A stretch of DNA of 64,000 nt from Powellomyces hirtus (taxonomy: Eukaryota > Chytridiomycota > Chytridiomycetes > Spizellomycetales > Powellomycetaceae): assembly GCA_025526995.1 (NCBI GenBank), contig JAHLKG010000005.1, positions 1,178,001 to 1,242,000 of the forward strand, in the 5' to 3' direction. Below the pieces are notes generated by a model. It saw only the letters and a program-made list of their open reading frames with translations. It was not told where the DNA came from and searched no databases. Positions 48,801 to 59,232 of the stretch are shown here, one piece after another. Position 1 is the first letter of the stretch; each line of letters opens with the position of its first letter. A program made the position numbers and the translations under genes.

Positions 48801-51171
48801 GTTTGCATGCTCCTTTACGACATGTCGCAGCGATTCGCATTCCTCAGTCAAGGTGCGGACTTGCGTTGAAGACGACTGCAGCAGCATTTCTTTCTCAGCC
48901 TCCAACGCTCTTATGTCATGTGCATAGCGCTCCTGTAGTTCGGCATCCTTGCGCTGAAGTTCAATAATGGCATTTCCATACTGAAGCTCCTTTTCTTTGC
49001 TTGCTTCGTTAAGCTCTTGCACTTCCGAATGCAGCTTCCGGCATTCCTCCTCAACGCGGTTGAGATCAATGCGCAAGCTCTCCTTCTGTTGCTCCTGTTG
49101 CTCGTGAATTGCCTTCATGTCTTCCCTACTCTTCGCATAGCTGTTCTGCATTTGTGTAATCTCCTTCTCGTGAGACATGCGCATGTTGTCAACGGTGCTG
49201 GTCAGCTTCAAACATTCCGCAGCTTTAACTTTGAGCTCTGCTTCCACTTCTTCTTTCACTTCCGTCATGGTCGCGAGTTCGGTCTGAAGCGCCTGGCGCT
49301 CTCCATCACCTGCCATGAGCCTCATTTGGCTTTCCCGTTCCTGCTGATCCAGTCTGGAGTTGCATCGCGTTATTTCGTCGCGCAGATCGGTAATAACTGT
49401 TTTGAGTTTGTCAAGAGTGAGGTTGGCTACACGCAGGTCTGACTCGACTCCGTCTCGCTCCACTTCCCGAGCAGCTAGGTCGCTCTGCAACTGCTCGACA
49501 AGAATCTCGCGTTCCTGCTTGAGGGATACTTCGACGGCAGCTGCGGCTTTTAGTGATTCAACGAGCCTGTTCTGCTTTTCCAGCGTCTGCGCTTGTTGAA
49601 ATTGTTCTGCAGCAAGACGCACGGACTCCGATTCCTTTTCGCTTAGTTTGAGACGTAGCTTCGAGTTTTCATGTTCCAGCTGTTCAACCGTCATTGTGAC
49701 ATCCTGGAGCTGTCCCTTGTACTGCGTCAATTCTTCCTCAATTGCTCGCACACGAGTCTCCGTCTTCGCCAATGTCACTTTATACGTGGCAATTTCTTCA
49801 TGATTGCGAGCTGTCAGCATCTGATGTGACGCCTCGAGCTCACGCTGAGACTTTCTCAACGCCACCATGATGCTTTCTGTCTCCGAGCGTTCCTTGTCTC
49901 GCTCTTCACGACTGTGAACGATGGTCTTCTGGAGTTTTCCGACAGTTCCCTCGGCTTCCTCCAGCATCTTGGTTTTTCGAGCCTCCTCAGCCTCAAGGTA
50001 CAGAACTCGTTCTTCTAGGGCAGCGGCCTGAACCGAGGCAGATTTTTGGTATTTCTCCAACTCTGCTTCCAATTCACTGGTTCGAGCTAGGTTTGCGCTA
50101 TGTTGTAATTGCAGCTCCTGAAGCATACGAACTCCGTTTTCGTTCTCTTTGACCGCCTCGCTCAACAAGGCATCTCGAGCCCGCTCTATTTCAAGGATAT
50201 ACTCTTCCATGTTGCGCACCTTGGCCAGAGCCTCTTCTTTCTCCATGGCCAGACTTTTCAGCTGTGAGCGCAACTGCTCACATTTCTTCTCAAGTTGTTC
50301 ATAGTTCTTGGCAGCATTTTTATCGGCTTCATTCAACGCCTTGAGACGCTCAATCTGTTTTTGAAGGTCTTCCATCTTTTTCTGCGACGCTGTGACTTTG
50401 GACGCTCGTTCGTGTTGAGCCACTGAGAGCTTTTCCGTTTTGTCGAGCTAGAAATATACCGAGCGATTAGTCGCAGAAGACACCGACTAAGAAGCCAGAC
50501 AGACTTACGTTTTGTTTGAGAAGTGTATGCTTATGAAAAAGGTCGGACAGTTCCTTCTCGCGCGATGTGATAGCGCTGTGCAGCAGGTTTTTCTCTTTGA
50601 CGGCATTCTGCAGCTGTGCATCTAGGCGACCGACCCTTTCTTCCAAGATCGCCTTTTCTTTATTGCTGACGGCAACCTGGCGATGATATTGGTCTTGCCA
50701 TCTATCAGCCTGCGGATATGTACCGGTTACAACCACAGTGGTACAATGCCTTTCTCAAGAAACAGGTGCCTCCCACCTCTTTCTTCAGTTTTAGGACGTC
50801 CTCGCCGCCCATGCGTTCCTGTCGCAGAGACCGTGCCGGAGCCGGTCGATATATTGACGTGTCCGCCAAAGCGTCGCTTCCATCTTCCACTCCGTCTTCT
50901 TGTAAAGCATGATTGTTCGTCAGTTCCAAAGTGTCTAGGATTGATTCCAGTGAAGTGGGTCTCACCTTGTTTGACATCCGTGAAGCGATTTGCTTTGTCG
51001 AGAAAGCCGTACTTCTTGTTTTTGTCACGGTTTAGGAGGCTGGTATTTACATGATATGCTCCTGGTCCTGGTGTTTCGGCAGCAGCTGAAATGAAGAGAC
51101 ATTGATTCTTTCAGTTGGTCTGGCATACGCTCTACTCCAGCCGAGATGGTACGCTACTTACGCGCAGCCAT
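45813..51171 (-). CDS. HMMR/RHAMM-like giant coiled-coil protein
   Basis: Seven exons, 51171..51162, 51085..50966, 50898..50777, 50709..50509, 50447..46663, 46400..46184 and 46106..45813, close exactly to 1582 residues. The N-terminus has the PGPGAYHVNTS element and the basic segment FLDKANRFTDVKQ, like the SPGAYDVKT start of animal HMMR. Residues from about 90 to 1440 are continuous coiled coil with three tandem 77-residue repeats. The C-terminal exon carries LFGHANAKQKIKHVAQLKEE, a near match to the HMMR signature GHxNxKQKIKHVxxLKxEN. Animal HMMR binds microtubules, spindle poles and TPX2. The start exon is only 10 nt. Reading through intron 46401..46662 instead adds a membrane segment and stops at 46530 (see separate entry). 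Confidence 0.85.
46401..46662 (-). other. Long penultimate intron encoding a membrane tail
   Basis: This 262-nt intron of the HMMR-like gene has a GTACGA donor and CACAG acceptor. If it is kept, the frame stays open for 43 codons to a TGA at 46530. The added tail begins YEVKYRLQEM and contains the hydrophobic run MFIVVLVFLLWLVVL, flanked by a basic residue on the inside and ending WWDAAC. The product would be a tail-anchored coiled-coil protein of about 1400 residues lacking the HMMR signature. Neighbouring introns are only 53-78 nt. Confidence 0.6.
47583..48240 (-). repeat. Three tandem 231-bp repeats (77 residues each)
   Basis: Near-identical copies of a 231-bp unit lie in the HMMR-like coiled coil. 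The marker AGCACGTGCT recurs at 47631, 47862 and 48093, exactly 231 bases apart. Each unit encodes 77 residues, including KEREMEAASCELQERARVEG and QAGLRESQARAADVDRLQHE. 77 is exactly 11 heptads, so duplication keeps coiled-coil register. Two of the copies are nearly identical, implying recent duplication or gene conversion. Confidence 0.9.
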
Positions 51172-51830
51172 GTTTCGCTGACCCTTGAACATGTGCGATG
51201 AAAGAGTCTTACACTCTGATCATGACCTGCTATGGTCTGATCACGCTAGTTCTCCACTGGGGCCACTTGAAAGATGTCGCTTCCAGTGGGACAGCGTGGG
51301 TTGCGATCTCCGGTGATGCGTGAGAAGTGTGCGAGACGCAGCGTGTCAGGTTTCAGGATGACTGCTCGTGTCCGAACTGCGCGTAAGCAGCCGCATTTCA
51401 TCACAGCGCTGGAGTCCGAACATGTCCGAGCACGACGAACGAGCGCGTTTCAAGAAAAAGGGTTGTGGACTACCAGGTACTACAATTGGATGGATGAAGA
51501 CTTATTTGGAACTGCAAGAAATGCTGATACGGTGTGTGTATGCGCGGTATAATTTTGAGTGGGTGTACATGCCTTGAGTTCGTTGTCATTTCCTCGTTGG
51601 CAAGAAACGTGGAAGCAAATTGGGACTTCGTCAAGATGAAAGATTGTATGGTCACGCTTGATAAAGTAATGGTAATATTGGCAGAAACTGTATAACATTC
51701 CAGCCGTTGCATGACATGTTCGAGATATAATCACAATCGTGTGGGGCCGGGGGGAGGAAAGCTGCGAGCGAAAGACCTAGCCCCCCAAATCTATGAGAAA
51801 ACGGGGTGGGAAAAGGAGGAGAAGCATACT
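51172..51830. other. Intergenic
   Basis: Upstream region of the HMMR-like gene and 3' flank of the zinc-cluster gene. Short open frames on both strands show no domain. Nothing supported. Confidence 0.55.
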
Positions 51831-53453
51831 CTACATATTCGTTGTTCCACCCATCAAGTCGTTGGCTGTGACGATCTGAGGCGGGAGCAGAGTCGGATCA
51901 CCAAACATGCATTGACTTTGTTCGCCAAAGCCCGAGAAGTTCTCGTAGAACTCCATCATTATGTCAGGGTTGAAGTCGCGAAGGCCTGCTAGCAGGGCGG
52001 TCGCAGCTGTCGCTGCCTCCATAGCTGAATCCTGTGTTTCGTCTTCTGGTTCCACTTTTACGTCTTGGTCATTGTAATTCATTTGTTGTTGACCGGCGGC
52101 ATCTTGGGTTGGAAGGAGCGTGGAGAGGGCCGTGACAGCTTGAACCATTTCGTCAGTGACTATGAAGCCATCTGATTCGTTCATTCCAGCCTGGAGTCGC
52201 TGCAGCTGTGCTCCAATCTCAGCAGTTATTGCCGGTGTGAAAGCTGAAAGGGCAGGTGCGTCGGAGTTCGCATGTCGTGATCGCTTCTTGGGTCTAGAAG
52301 CGGTTTTGACGGGATGTGTGGCGGGTTCAGGAGAGAGGGACAGGGACGGCTTTTGCACAACCGCTGTGCTTGAGGTTGGTCGCCCACGCTTTTTGCGTTC
52401 GGCATCGATGCAAGATGAAGCCTTTCCAGAACGAACACATCTCTGGCATGGACGCGTAACATCGCAAGCCACATGGGATGTTTTGCAGCTGACACAAGCT
52501 TTGTGAACATAGCTCTTCGTTCGAGGCGTATGGACGGTGGACGACTTTGCGGAAGCTACAGCGGGTGTGGGTGATGCATGTGTATGTGTGGGAGTGTGGA
52601 GGGCGGAAAGACCAGGGATGGTGCGTGGAAGTTGTGTGCTGATAAGGTTCATCGGTATCGCGGCAGCTGAGTCGTCAGGCTCTGCTCGGTACTGCATCGA
52701 TGATGTGTCAGTGCTCCACGTTCCCATCGCAGGCTAAGATTACAGAGAACAGATGTCAGAAATGCTGTTGGTAACTCATTTGGCGTACTGTACAAGCAAC
52801 ATACCTCGAACGCATCTGCCATCAAGTTCATGCTCATATTCTCCAACGCGTCCAGCTCTTGTGCCAAATCGAAATCATCGCCCAAGCTCATATCCATGTC
52901 CTTATCCTGCGGAGGCGTCAGGGGAGCTACCGGTGCTGCTATAGTCGAAAATGACAAAGCAGGCGCAGGTGGTCCGGTCATCGGTTCGATCAGATGCGCA
53001 GCATCATTTCTGACTTGTTTCTTGAATGCCAACAGGGTAGAGATAGGTGTCGGTGGATGTGGGTGTACCGGTTGTCTGTAGGGTGATGGCTGAAGAGGTG
53101 CTTGGTATTCGAGAGAGTGATAGTCAATGGAGCGGCGGGGAAGAGGTGAAGGTGGAGGAAAGGGGAATGCTTTCGCTTGCGGGAGCGGTTGCTGAGGTTG
53201 TAGAGGTGCTGCAACCCGGAACGGAGGATTGACGGTCTGGACGTCGCCGAGGAATGGATCAACGATGTCGTCGGTGGGACCATTCATCCCACCTAGTATG
53301 ACAGCCGCCTAAGAAAGGACAGTTTACATGTTTAGCACATCACTCTTTCTGTGTGCCGCGGTTTATGCTGCTAACCTTGGACATGCCATCGGCACCCATA
53401 TAATCTCGTCCGATACCGAACGCAGGCCGAAGGCCATAGAACGCTCGATGCAT
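51831..53453 (-). CDS. Zn(II)2Cys6 transcription factor
   Basis: Three exons, 53453..53376, 53308..52805 and 52733..51831, give 494 residues. The zinc cluster lies at about residue 270: KACVSCKTSHVACDVTRPCQ then RCVRSGKASSC, with spacing C-x2-C-x6-C-x5-C-x2-C-x8-C. The K-A-C-x-x-C-K-x-x-H-x-x-C-D-x-x-R-P-C pattern is like the Ert1/Rds2/AcuK group of gluconeogenesis and carbon-source regulators, but the cluster is internal and no PAS-like domain was recognised. A basic segment (ERKKRGRPTS) follows. The N-terminal half is Pro/Gln-rich, and the C-terminal half is acidic and could activate transcription. This family is essentially fungal and is the strongest single indication that the genome is fungal. 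Confidence 0.88.
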
Positions 53454-54310
53454 GGCGGTAAAGGTGCTGTAGTATTTACAGCGTGACAAAAACTGTGTTG
53501 CCTTCGCAATGGGAGGTCCGGCGGGTAACGAGTATACTCGTAGCAATTACAAGTCGGCTTGGTACGATCCGTTCAACGACGAACTACTGGTGTCCTCGTG
53601 CGCTTGATGCTAATGCGATTGATGCTTGACTTTCTTGACCGATGCTTCAGACTGGAAGGAAACGAAGACGGTAGCTTTGTGTTCTTCTTGAGACAGCAAA
53701 ATGCTAGCGCCACAGGCGGGAGGCAAGAGTATGAAAGTTTGTTTGCTGAAGGAAAGTCGCAGGTGAGATGGGGTAGAAAAACTGCGCACGGCATTTTCTA
53801 TCGTCCGCGGTGGGCATGAGATGACGCGAAATCTGAGAGGGATAAAGGCGTTCTGGGCGTCAAAGTTTCTGTTTTCGTTTTTTTTTTTTCCACGACGCGG
53901 TGTGAAATACTAGTGAAAGCATTGCAGGGACGCGCTGTGTCGGACAATAACGGAAGGTGCACAGGCTATCGATTTGCCACGTAGGAATTCGCTTGAGCAT
54001 GACTCACGTGAGGGTGACCATCACGTCGACCTTTTGATGGCGGCCCAGTCAGCCATAAACAACTGGCACCCGGTCCTTACCGGTTGAGATTAAGGCAAAT
54101 TAGATATCCAAGATCGATCGATTGACCCGTGTTTTGAGAGCTGCGCATTTGATCATTCCCTCATTCCAATGCGTGACTGATTGACAGGATCCTAGCTGGA
54201 GTCGGCGTCGGCCCAGGTCTCGTGATCTCGGAGCCAATTGCGCAAGCAAGAAACGATACCGCGGACTGCGCTGTCAATCCAGGTTGGACATCGTAGGCAC
54301 AGCATTTGAA
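53454..54310. other. Divergent intergenic region, 0.86 kb
   Basis: Upstream of both the zinc-cluster gene and the coiled-coil gene at 54311. It contains a 13-T run near 53880. A plus-strand frame at 53559..53819 looks accidental. Long regulatory spacers are common upstream of transcription-factor genes. Confidence 0.5.
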
Positions 54311-56971
54311 ATGTCAAGCAATCCAAATTCACGCGGAGAAAAAAGAAAGCGGAATCCAGAGTCTCTGTCGGTGAGCAGCCGCGGCGCATCAAGTCTGATG
54401 GGCGTGCATGCTGCTGATTCGATGAATATGCTACAGGTCCGCGACGATGACCGCGAAGGCAGAGCTTTCAAAGCAGAGAAGAATAGCACAGCAGCGTCAT
54501 CACGCTCTGCAAGTGGTGAGCTCAGCTCAAGCAAGCGGCTGAGAGTTCCAGACGGACATGCCGGTGAGCATATCCTGATGCTTTTACCCTTCGGGCTTGT
54601 CCTGAATAAAGGTTCTGTGTTGCAGACGAATTGGATGAAACCAAGCAGCTCAAGTAACGTTGACAAGAATGTGCATTGATGTCCAAAGTACGCAAGCTCA
54701 TTTGCGGACAGGATGGAACTGCTTTCAGCAAAGAACGCATTTTTGAAAGCAAAGCTGGATTGCGAACAGCTCAAACGCAGCAACAGCGAACAAGAAAAAA
54801 TCATTGAGAATATGTCTGCTCAGCTGGAGAAGCTGAAATCTCAAATCCTTTCTGAAGCATCAGCTCAGGTAGGAGATATTGTTTTACTGGTCAGATGAAA
54901 AGTTCATGGACTGAGGCATCGGACAGGAGTTGGTGTCTCAGCTCCGCCGAGAGTTGAAGGAAGAGAAAGACACGCGACAACAAGAGCTACGACAGGTACT
55001 TGGTGCCTCAGAACACTCATCATCACTGAATAGAGCCTGATGTGATCTGTCGGTAGATGAGCCACTTGATACAACTTCTGCGTCAGATTGAAGAAGCGGT
55101 ATGTGACAACCCTAAGGACATTTCCACTTCCCAGTATCCTAAATAGGTGCTCTCACTTCCAGTCGCCAGCGCACCAGAAAGCCGATCTCGATGTCAAGAA
55201 CATGTTGGCTGGGAAAAAGCAAAGCGCTTCTCATAATTCTCATTCATACACAACGAAGCCCAGCAGTCTTCATTTGGAATCGCACAGGAAGCCTTCGACG
55301 CAGGGTATTCAGCTTGCCCCTAACCCTTCAGATTATAACAAACATACCCGTGATCCTGATTTGTCCCGAGCGCGGCGATACTCTACGCAGAGAAAACCGT
55401 CAACCCGGCCAGAGATCGAAGAGGATGATCCCAACGCCAGTGCCATCATCCCCGTAGATGAAGAGATGCTTCGCAAGGCGGAGGAAGAAAAGAAGATCGA
55501 GGCTATGTTGAAGGTGGAAATTCCGCCTGAAGCACTAGCGGAAGTTACCAAGCAACCGGGCATGCGCGAGGTATACATTTGCGCAGTCTTTGCTGAAAGA
55601 GGGTCAAGTAACTGACGAGACTTATTCTGATGAAGGACTTCCCCGTGGACACGTCCGACGCGAAACCTTCGCTGAGACCACTTCCCGACAAGAAGAAGCC
55701 GTCGGAAAGCAAGTGGCATACAGACCATCGCTCGCTAGCGCGTATGTTATTCGAAAGGAAGCGGCGCGCCTTTCTATGAAAATCGCCAACCTAGGTTTAT
55801 AGGAACAAATTCCGCGCGGGAGGGGATTTTGGTCCCCACGTCGGTTGGAGGAAGCATGGGAATGCATCACCCCGCTCCTCGATACTGTCAAACGTTCTCC
55901 CAATTTGAGATGGACGAGGCGCGAGCCCAGGCTGGGATCTACCACAATTTCGATGGAAGACCACCCGAGATGGGCTTTTATCCAGTAGTGGATCACGTTG
56001 AGCGTATGGGGGAGACGGCAATCATGCCTGTGAGTAACCCAAATGCTCGCCACATGAGCAGAAACCTCTGTTCATCTCGTTCTCTCTCGCTAAGTGATTT
56101 TCTATACAGGCTCACCACAACGGTCAGGCGGAGCCTCCAGCTCAACCAGTCACTGAGCACAAGCGAGCATATGATCATATGGTTGGGATATCTTTCCGAC
56201 CAACCGTTTTTCCACACGCTCTCTTATGTTTTTTTTTTTTTTTCGCTCCAGAATGCAAATGAGAAATCAAATTGGCTGAAGGATAAACCGGCACATTCAT
56301 CTTCTGCCCCTTACCAAAACGGTGTCTCTTCGCACGCAAGTGGGAACGTCAGCCCAATAAAGCATGAACCACGTGCACCCGCAAAAGAAATCACTCTCGA
56401 AAAGGTTTGTCGAACTCCCATCAAAATTTCACGAACATAGCTTTCCGTTGCTAACTTTGGTAAAGGCAACTGCGATGCTGCATACGCAAGATCCTGAAAC
56501 CGGGGTAGAGACCAAGCAATGCGATCAAGGAACCATAGCCGTCAAACGATTTCCGGACCAGCCTAATACTGCACGAATTGGTAAAGCCACATCGCACGAC
56601 TGTTTCCATTGCAACATCTTCAGCCCAACTGATTCGGCATTGCTAGTGATGTACGACGACTGGAACGACGTCAAAGTGATGAACCTGCCGCTTTCATCCA
56701 AGGTGACAGTAAAGCGGGATCATTCCGACATTGTGATTACTCTGGACGAGATGACGCGCAAAATCTATGTAGTGACGGTAAGGGACCATACCCATTTTGC
56801 TACGCTGCGACGGAACTCAAGTGTGCATATTCATTGATTTAGCTCTTGTCTCCGAGACATGCATCCGATATGTTTGATGCCATCCATGATGCTATGGCTC
56901 ATAAGCCAACGCAGCATAAGACCAATGGGTTGGGGAGCTTTCTGAAAGCCTATACGATTAAGTCGGAATGA
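54311..56971 (+). CDS. Unknown 656-aa protein, coiled coil plus C-terminal domain
   Basis: Twelve exons close in frame: 54311..54563, 54626..54653, 54697..54868, 54927..54995, 55057..55098, 55163..55570, 55636..55741, 55803..56029, 56110..56181, 56252..56404, 56466..56777, 56843..56971. The N-terminus is basic and Ser-rich (GEKRKRNPESLSVSS). Residues 100-200 are coiled coil (RMELLSAKNAFLKAKLDCEQ, LRRELKEEKDTRQQELRQ). A long disordered middle follows. The last 130 residues look folded and beta-rich (GTIAVKRFPDQPNTARIGKA, VKVMNLPLSSKVTVKRDHSD, DEMTRKIYVVT) and end with a helix (PRHASDMFDAIHDAMAHK). That order of strands and a final helix resembles a PH-like fold, an inference from pattern only. 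No named family recognised. Confidence 0.78.
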
Positions 56972-57212
56972 ATCGCCTCCCATTATTAGTGGGACATGTA
57001 TAAGTGTTTTGAATGCATCCTATTGATATGTAAACTGTTATATGCATTTGGTCTGTTCGCCGTCACAACTTTTGAATTAGTTCCTCGCGGTTGCACCTCT
57101 GATTATTTGTAGAGCAGGAACTGTGCGCCTTTGAAGGGCGTGGATGCACTCACGACCTCTGCCTGACCCGCGGTCGCACGCTATGTTTTTATGATGCGTA
57201 CTGAGGAGCAGC

Positions 57213-57982
57213 TCAAGCCGCTGTCTTGATAAAGGTTTCCACGTAGCTTGTGCGGTATGAATTCTTGTCTGTCTCCTCAGAGCGGTTCAGAGGCGTCCAT
57301 TTGGGATCCTAAGTAATCAAACGATATGGGTGAGTTCATTCCTTGTGGAACGGGAAGATTACGAACAGGACCGGGAACCGTACCTCCTTGAAAAGCCTCT
57401 GGCACTTGAGGTAGTTGGTGGAGTCGAGGGTGAATCGGTGGTACATGCCAGCGGGCTGTGACGGTAAAGAGGAAGTTGAGCGATCTGCAAGTATGGATAT
57501 CGATGCTGTATGCTGGGCCTCACCAAAATGATCATTTCTCCAGCCTTGAGAGCAATTCTGATCCATTGATCACCAGGGCTTCGAACATCAAAGTAACCGG
57601 ATCCTTCCAACAGATAGCGGATCTCCTCGTCTTCGTGCATGTGCTCCGTGAAGAAAGTCTTTAACTTCTCCTCATAATTTGGAAGCTTTTCCTTTGATAT
57701 GATGATCTGCAATAGTGTGCATTGTGTGAGCTAATCAAGTTGCACCTCGGCAGCATGCCCTGGCAATGTATGAATACATACCACGTCCTGGTTTTTATAC
57801 TCTCTGTCTTTGCAGATCTGCTCAACCCTTGCGACAGCGTCTGGTTCGGAGGGGTGAATGGTCCAGCGAAGCACACCGAGCACGTCCAGCTCGTCCATGG
57901 AGACTGGCCGGTTTGGCGAGTACCTGTGGGGTTCCCGCTGGTCTGAGGGATCTTCCTCATTATAAAGCCACGCTTCAACCAT
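57213..57982 (-). CDS. ADI1: Acireductone dioxygenase
   Basis: Four exons, 57982..57782, 57706..57524, 57455..57384 and 57308..57213, give 183 residues, the usual size. The cupin metal site is complete: [10 protein letters not shown] supplies two His and a Glu, and MYHRF supplies the third His. [13 protein letters not shown] and [11 protein letters not shown] are typical of the family. The enzyme cleaves acireductone in the methionine salvage pathway to the keto acid precursor of methionine with Fe2+; with Ni2+ it makes an off-pathway product. The start gives [20 protein letters not shown], the conserved N-terminus. No targeting signal is seen, so it is cytosolic or nuclear. Confidence 0.96.
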
Positions 57983-58821
57983 TTTTTTTGCAGTGCGTAC
58001 ACTCGGTGATTGTTCTGAACAGGCCTTGCAAAAGCACACAAGACTCAATGTGTAATAACAGTATACCGTCAGGCCTCAACTTTTGGTCGGAGCGGTGAGG
58101 GTCCGCTCCGTGGCTGTTACCGGGTGATTTGTGCAACTCAACGTCAGGATTGCGCAGCAAATGGCGCAGCTCAAAGAACCGCGCTCACTCCCAGTTTTTG
58201 ACAGTTCGACAATTCCTGCCCTAAAGAAAAACCCTTTTTTTCAATCATCAGGGCTTTCTGTACAGCTAATGACGGGAGAAGCGGGGAAGATCTTCTGCTT
58301 GTGGGCTTTTGAGGCAGGTCCGCTATTTCGTAATGCAACGAAAAAGAATGTGGAACGAAACGTGTGGCGACCCAAAGAATGTTGAGAACATTCAGGATAT
58401 GCTACACTGTGGTCCACCAATTGCGAATCTTGATGCAGGAAGCAGAGGCCGTGCTGAAGTTTAGACGGAAGCCTGTGTCTCGAGTGGAGAATGTAGGCGT
58501 TCAGGAAGACATGAGTGACTTTGTCTCTTCCGATGTGAGGTTCTCAAATCGCACATAGATGCAGTCAGGACCTGAAATGCAACGGTGTTTGTGCATCCCC
58601 TGAGCTCACATGGAGCGACGTCTTGTGGCTCTTGTTGGATACCATAGTGTTTGTTTGTCTGTGAACTCGATCCATGTCCGAATGCGAGTGAGCAGATCCC
58701 AATCCACGTGTAGCTCCGTGGGGGTAATCCACGTGACATCGCCAGAGTGACCCCTTGATATAGGCTCAATCTGGCACCAAAGAAAGAAAAGAAAGAGAAA
58801 CGTTTTGACACGGTTGCCCCC

Positions 58822-58888
58822 CTCTCCCTGTCTCTCCCTTTCCCACGGTCTGTCTCTTCTTTCGAGAGAGACAGAGAGGGAGAGAGAC
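58822..58888. repeat. CT/GA inverted repeat upstream of PABP
   Basis: A CT-rich arm (CTCTCCCTGTCTCTCCC...) faces a GA-rich arm (...AGACAGAGAGGGAGAGAGAC). The innermost perfect stem is TCTGTCTCT at 58849-58857 against AGAGACAGA at 58867-58875 with a 9-base loop. CT-rich tracts are common near fungal transcription starts of highly expressed genes; the folding may be incidental. Confidence 0.5.
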
Positions 58889-59065
58889 TGCTTGCTAGAC
58901 AGGCGTGATTTGATGGACTGGAGAGCGCGTTCATTTTTTTTTCTTTCAACTTAGCCATGCCTGATATAATAGTAGTAAGAATATTAATAAAATGGACGCT
59001 GCCTTGGACGTTCCCCCTCCTCCCTTTCGCTCCTTCCTTTCCTCCTCCTCGTCGCTCCTCCCTCC

Positions 59066-59221
59066 AAAAAATAATAAAAAAAAAACGTGTAGACATTGTG
59101 CCTACTGTTTTTCGATTTTCACTCAACGGAAAAAAAAGAGAGACTCCTTCACTGCGACCCTCTCTCTAGAATCACAGCTGGTCTTTGTCGGTCAAAACTT
59201 TTACCCCCAAACACCAAAAAA
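59066..59221 (+). promoter_or_regulatory. A-rich tracts in the PABP 5' leader
   Basis: Three adenine tracts precede the PABP start at 59233. The first is a 20-base A-rich run at 59066..59085, the second eight A at 59130..59137, and the third a short run at 59215..59221. In animals PABPC1 represses its own translation by binding an A-rich element in its 5' leader. The same arrangement here suggests the same feedback. The transcription start is not known, so membership of the first tract in the mRNA is assumed. Confidence 0.5.
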
Positions 59222-59232
59222 TAGTTCTCAAC

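Larger units (their letters stand above)
57983..59232. other. Divergent region between ARD and PABP, 1.25 kb
   Basis: No gene could be supported, though a plus-strand frame 58131..58385 exists without recognisable motif. The part nearest PABP (58800-59160) is strongly pyrimidine-rich with a GA-rich inverted segment, and probably holds the PABP promoter and leader. Confidence 0.55.

Noticed and set aside
53559..53819. Plus-strand 86-codon frame upstream of the Zn2Cys6 gene
   Set aside because: It overlaps the probable leader region on the other strand and shows no domain.
58131..58558. Plus-strand frame between ARD and PABP
   Set aside because: No motif and no splice structure; low coding character.
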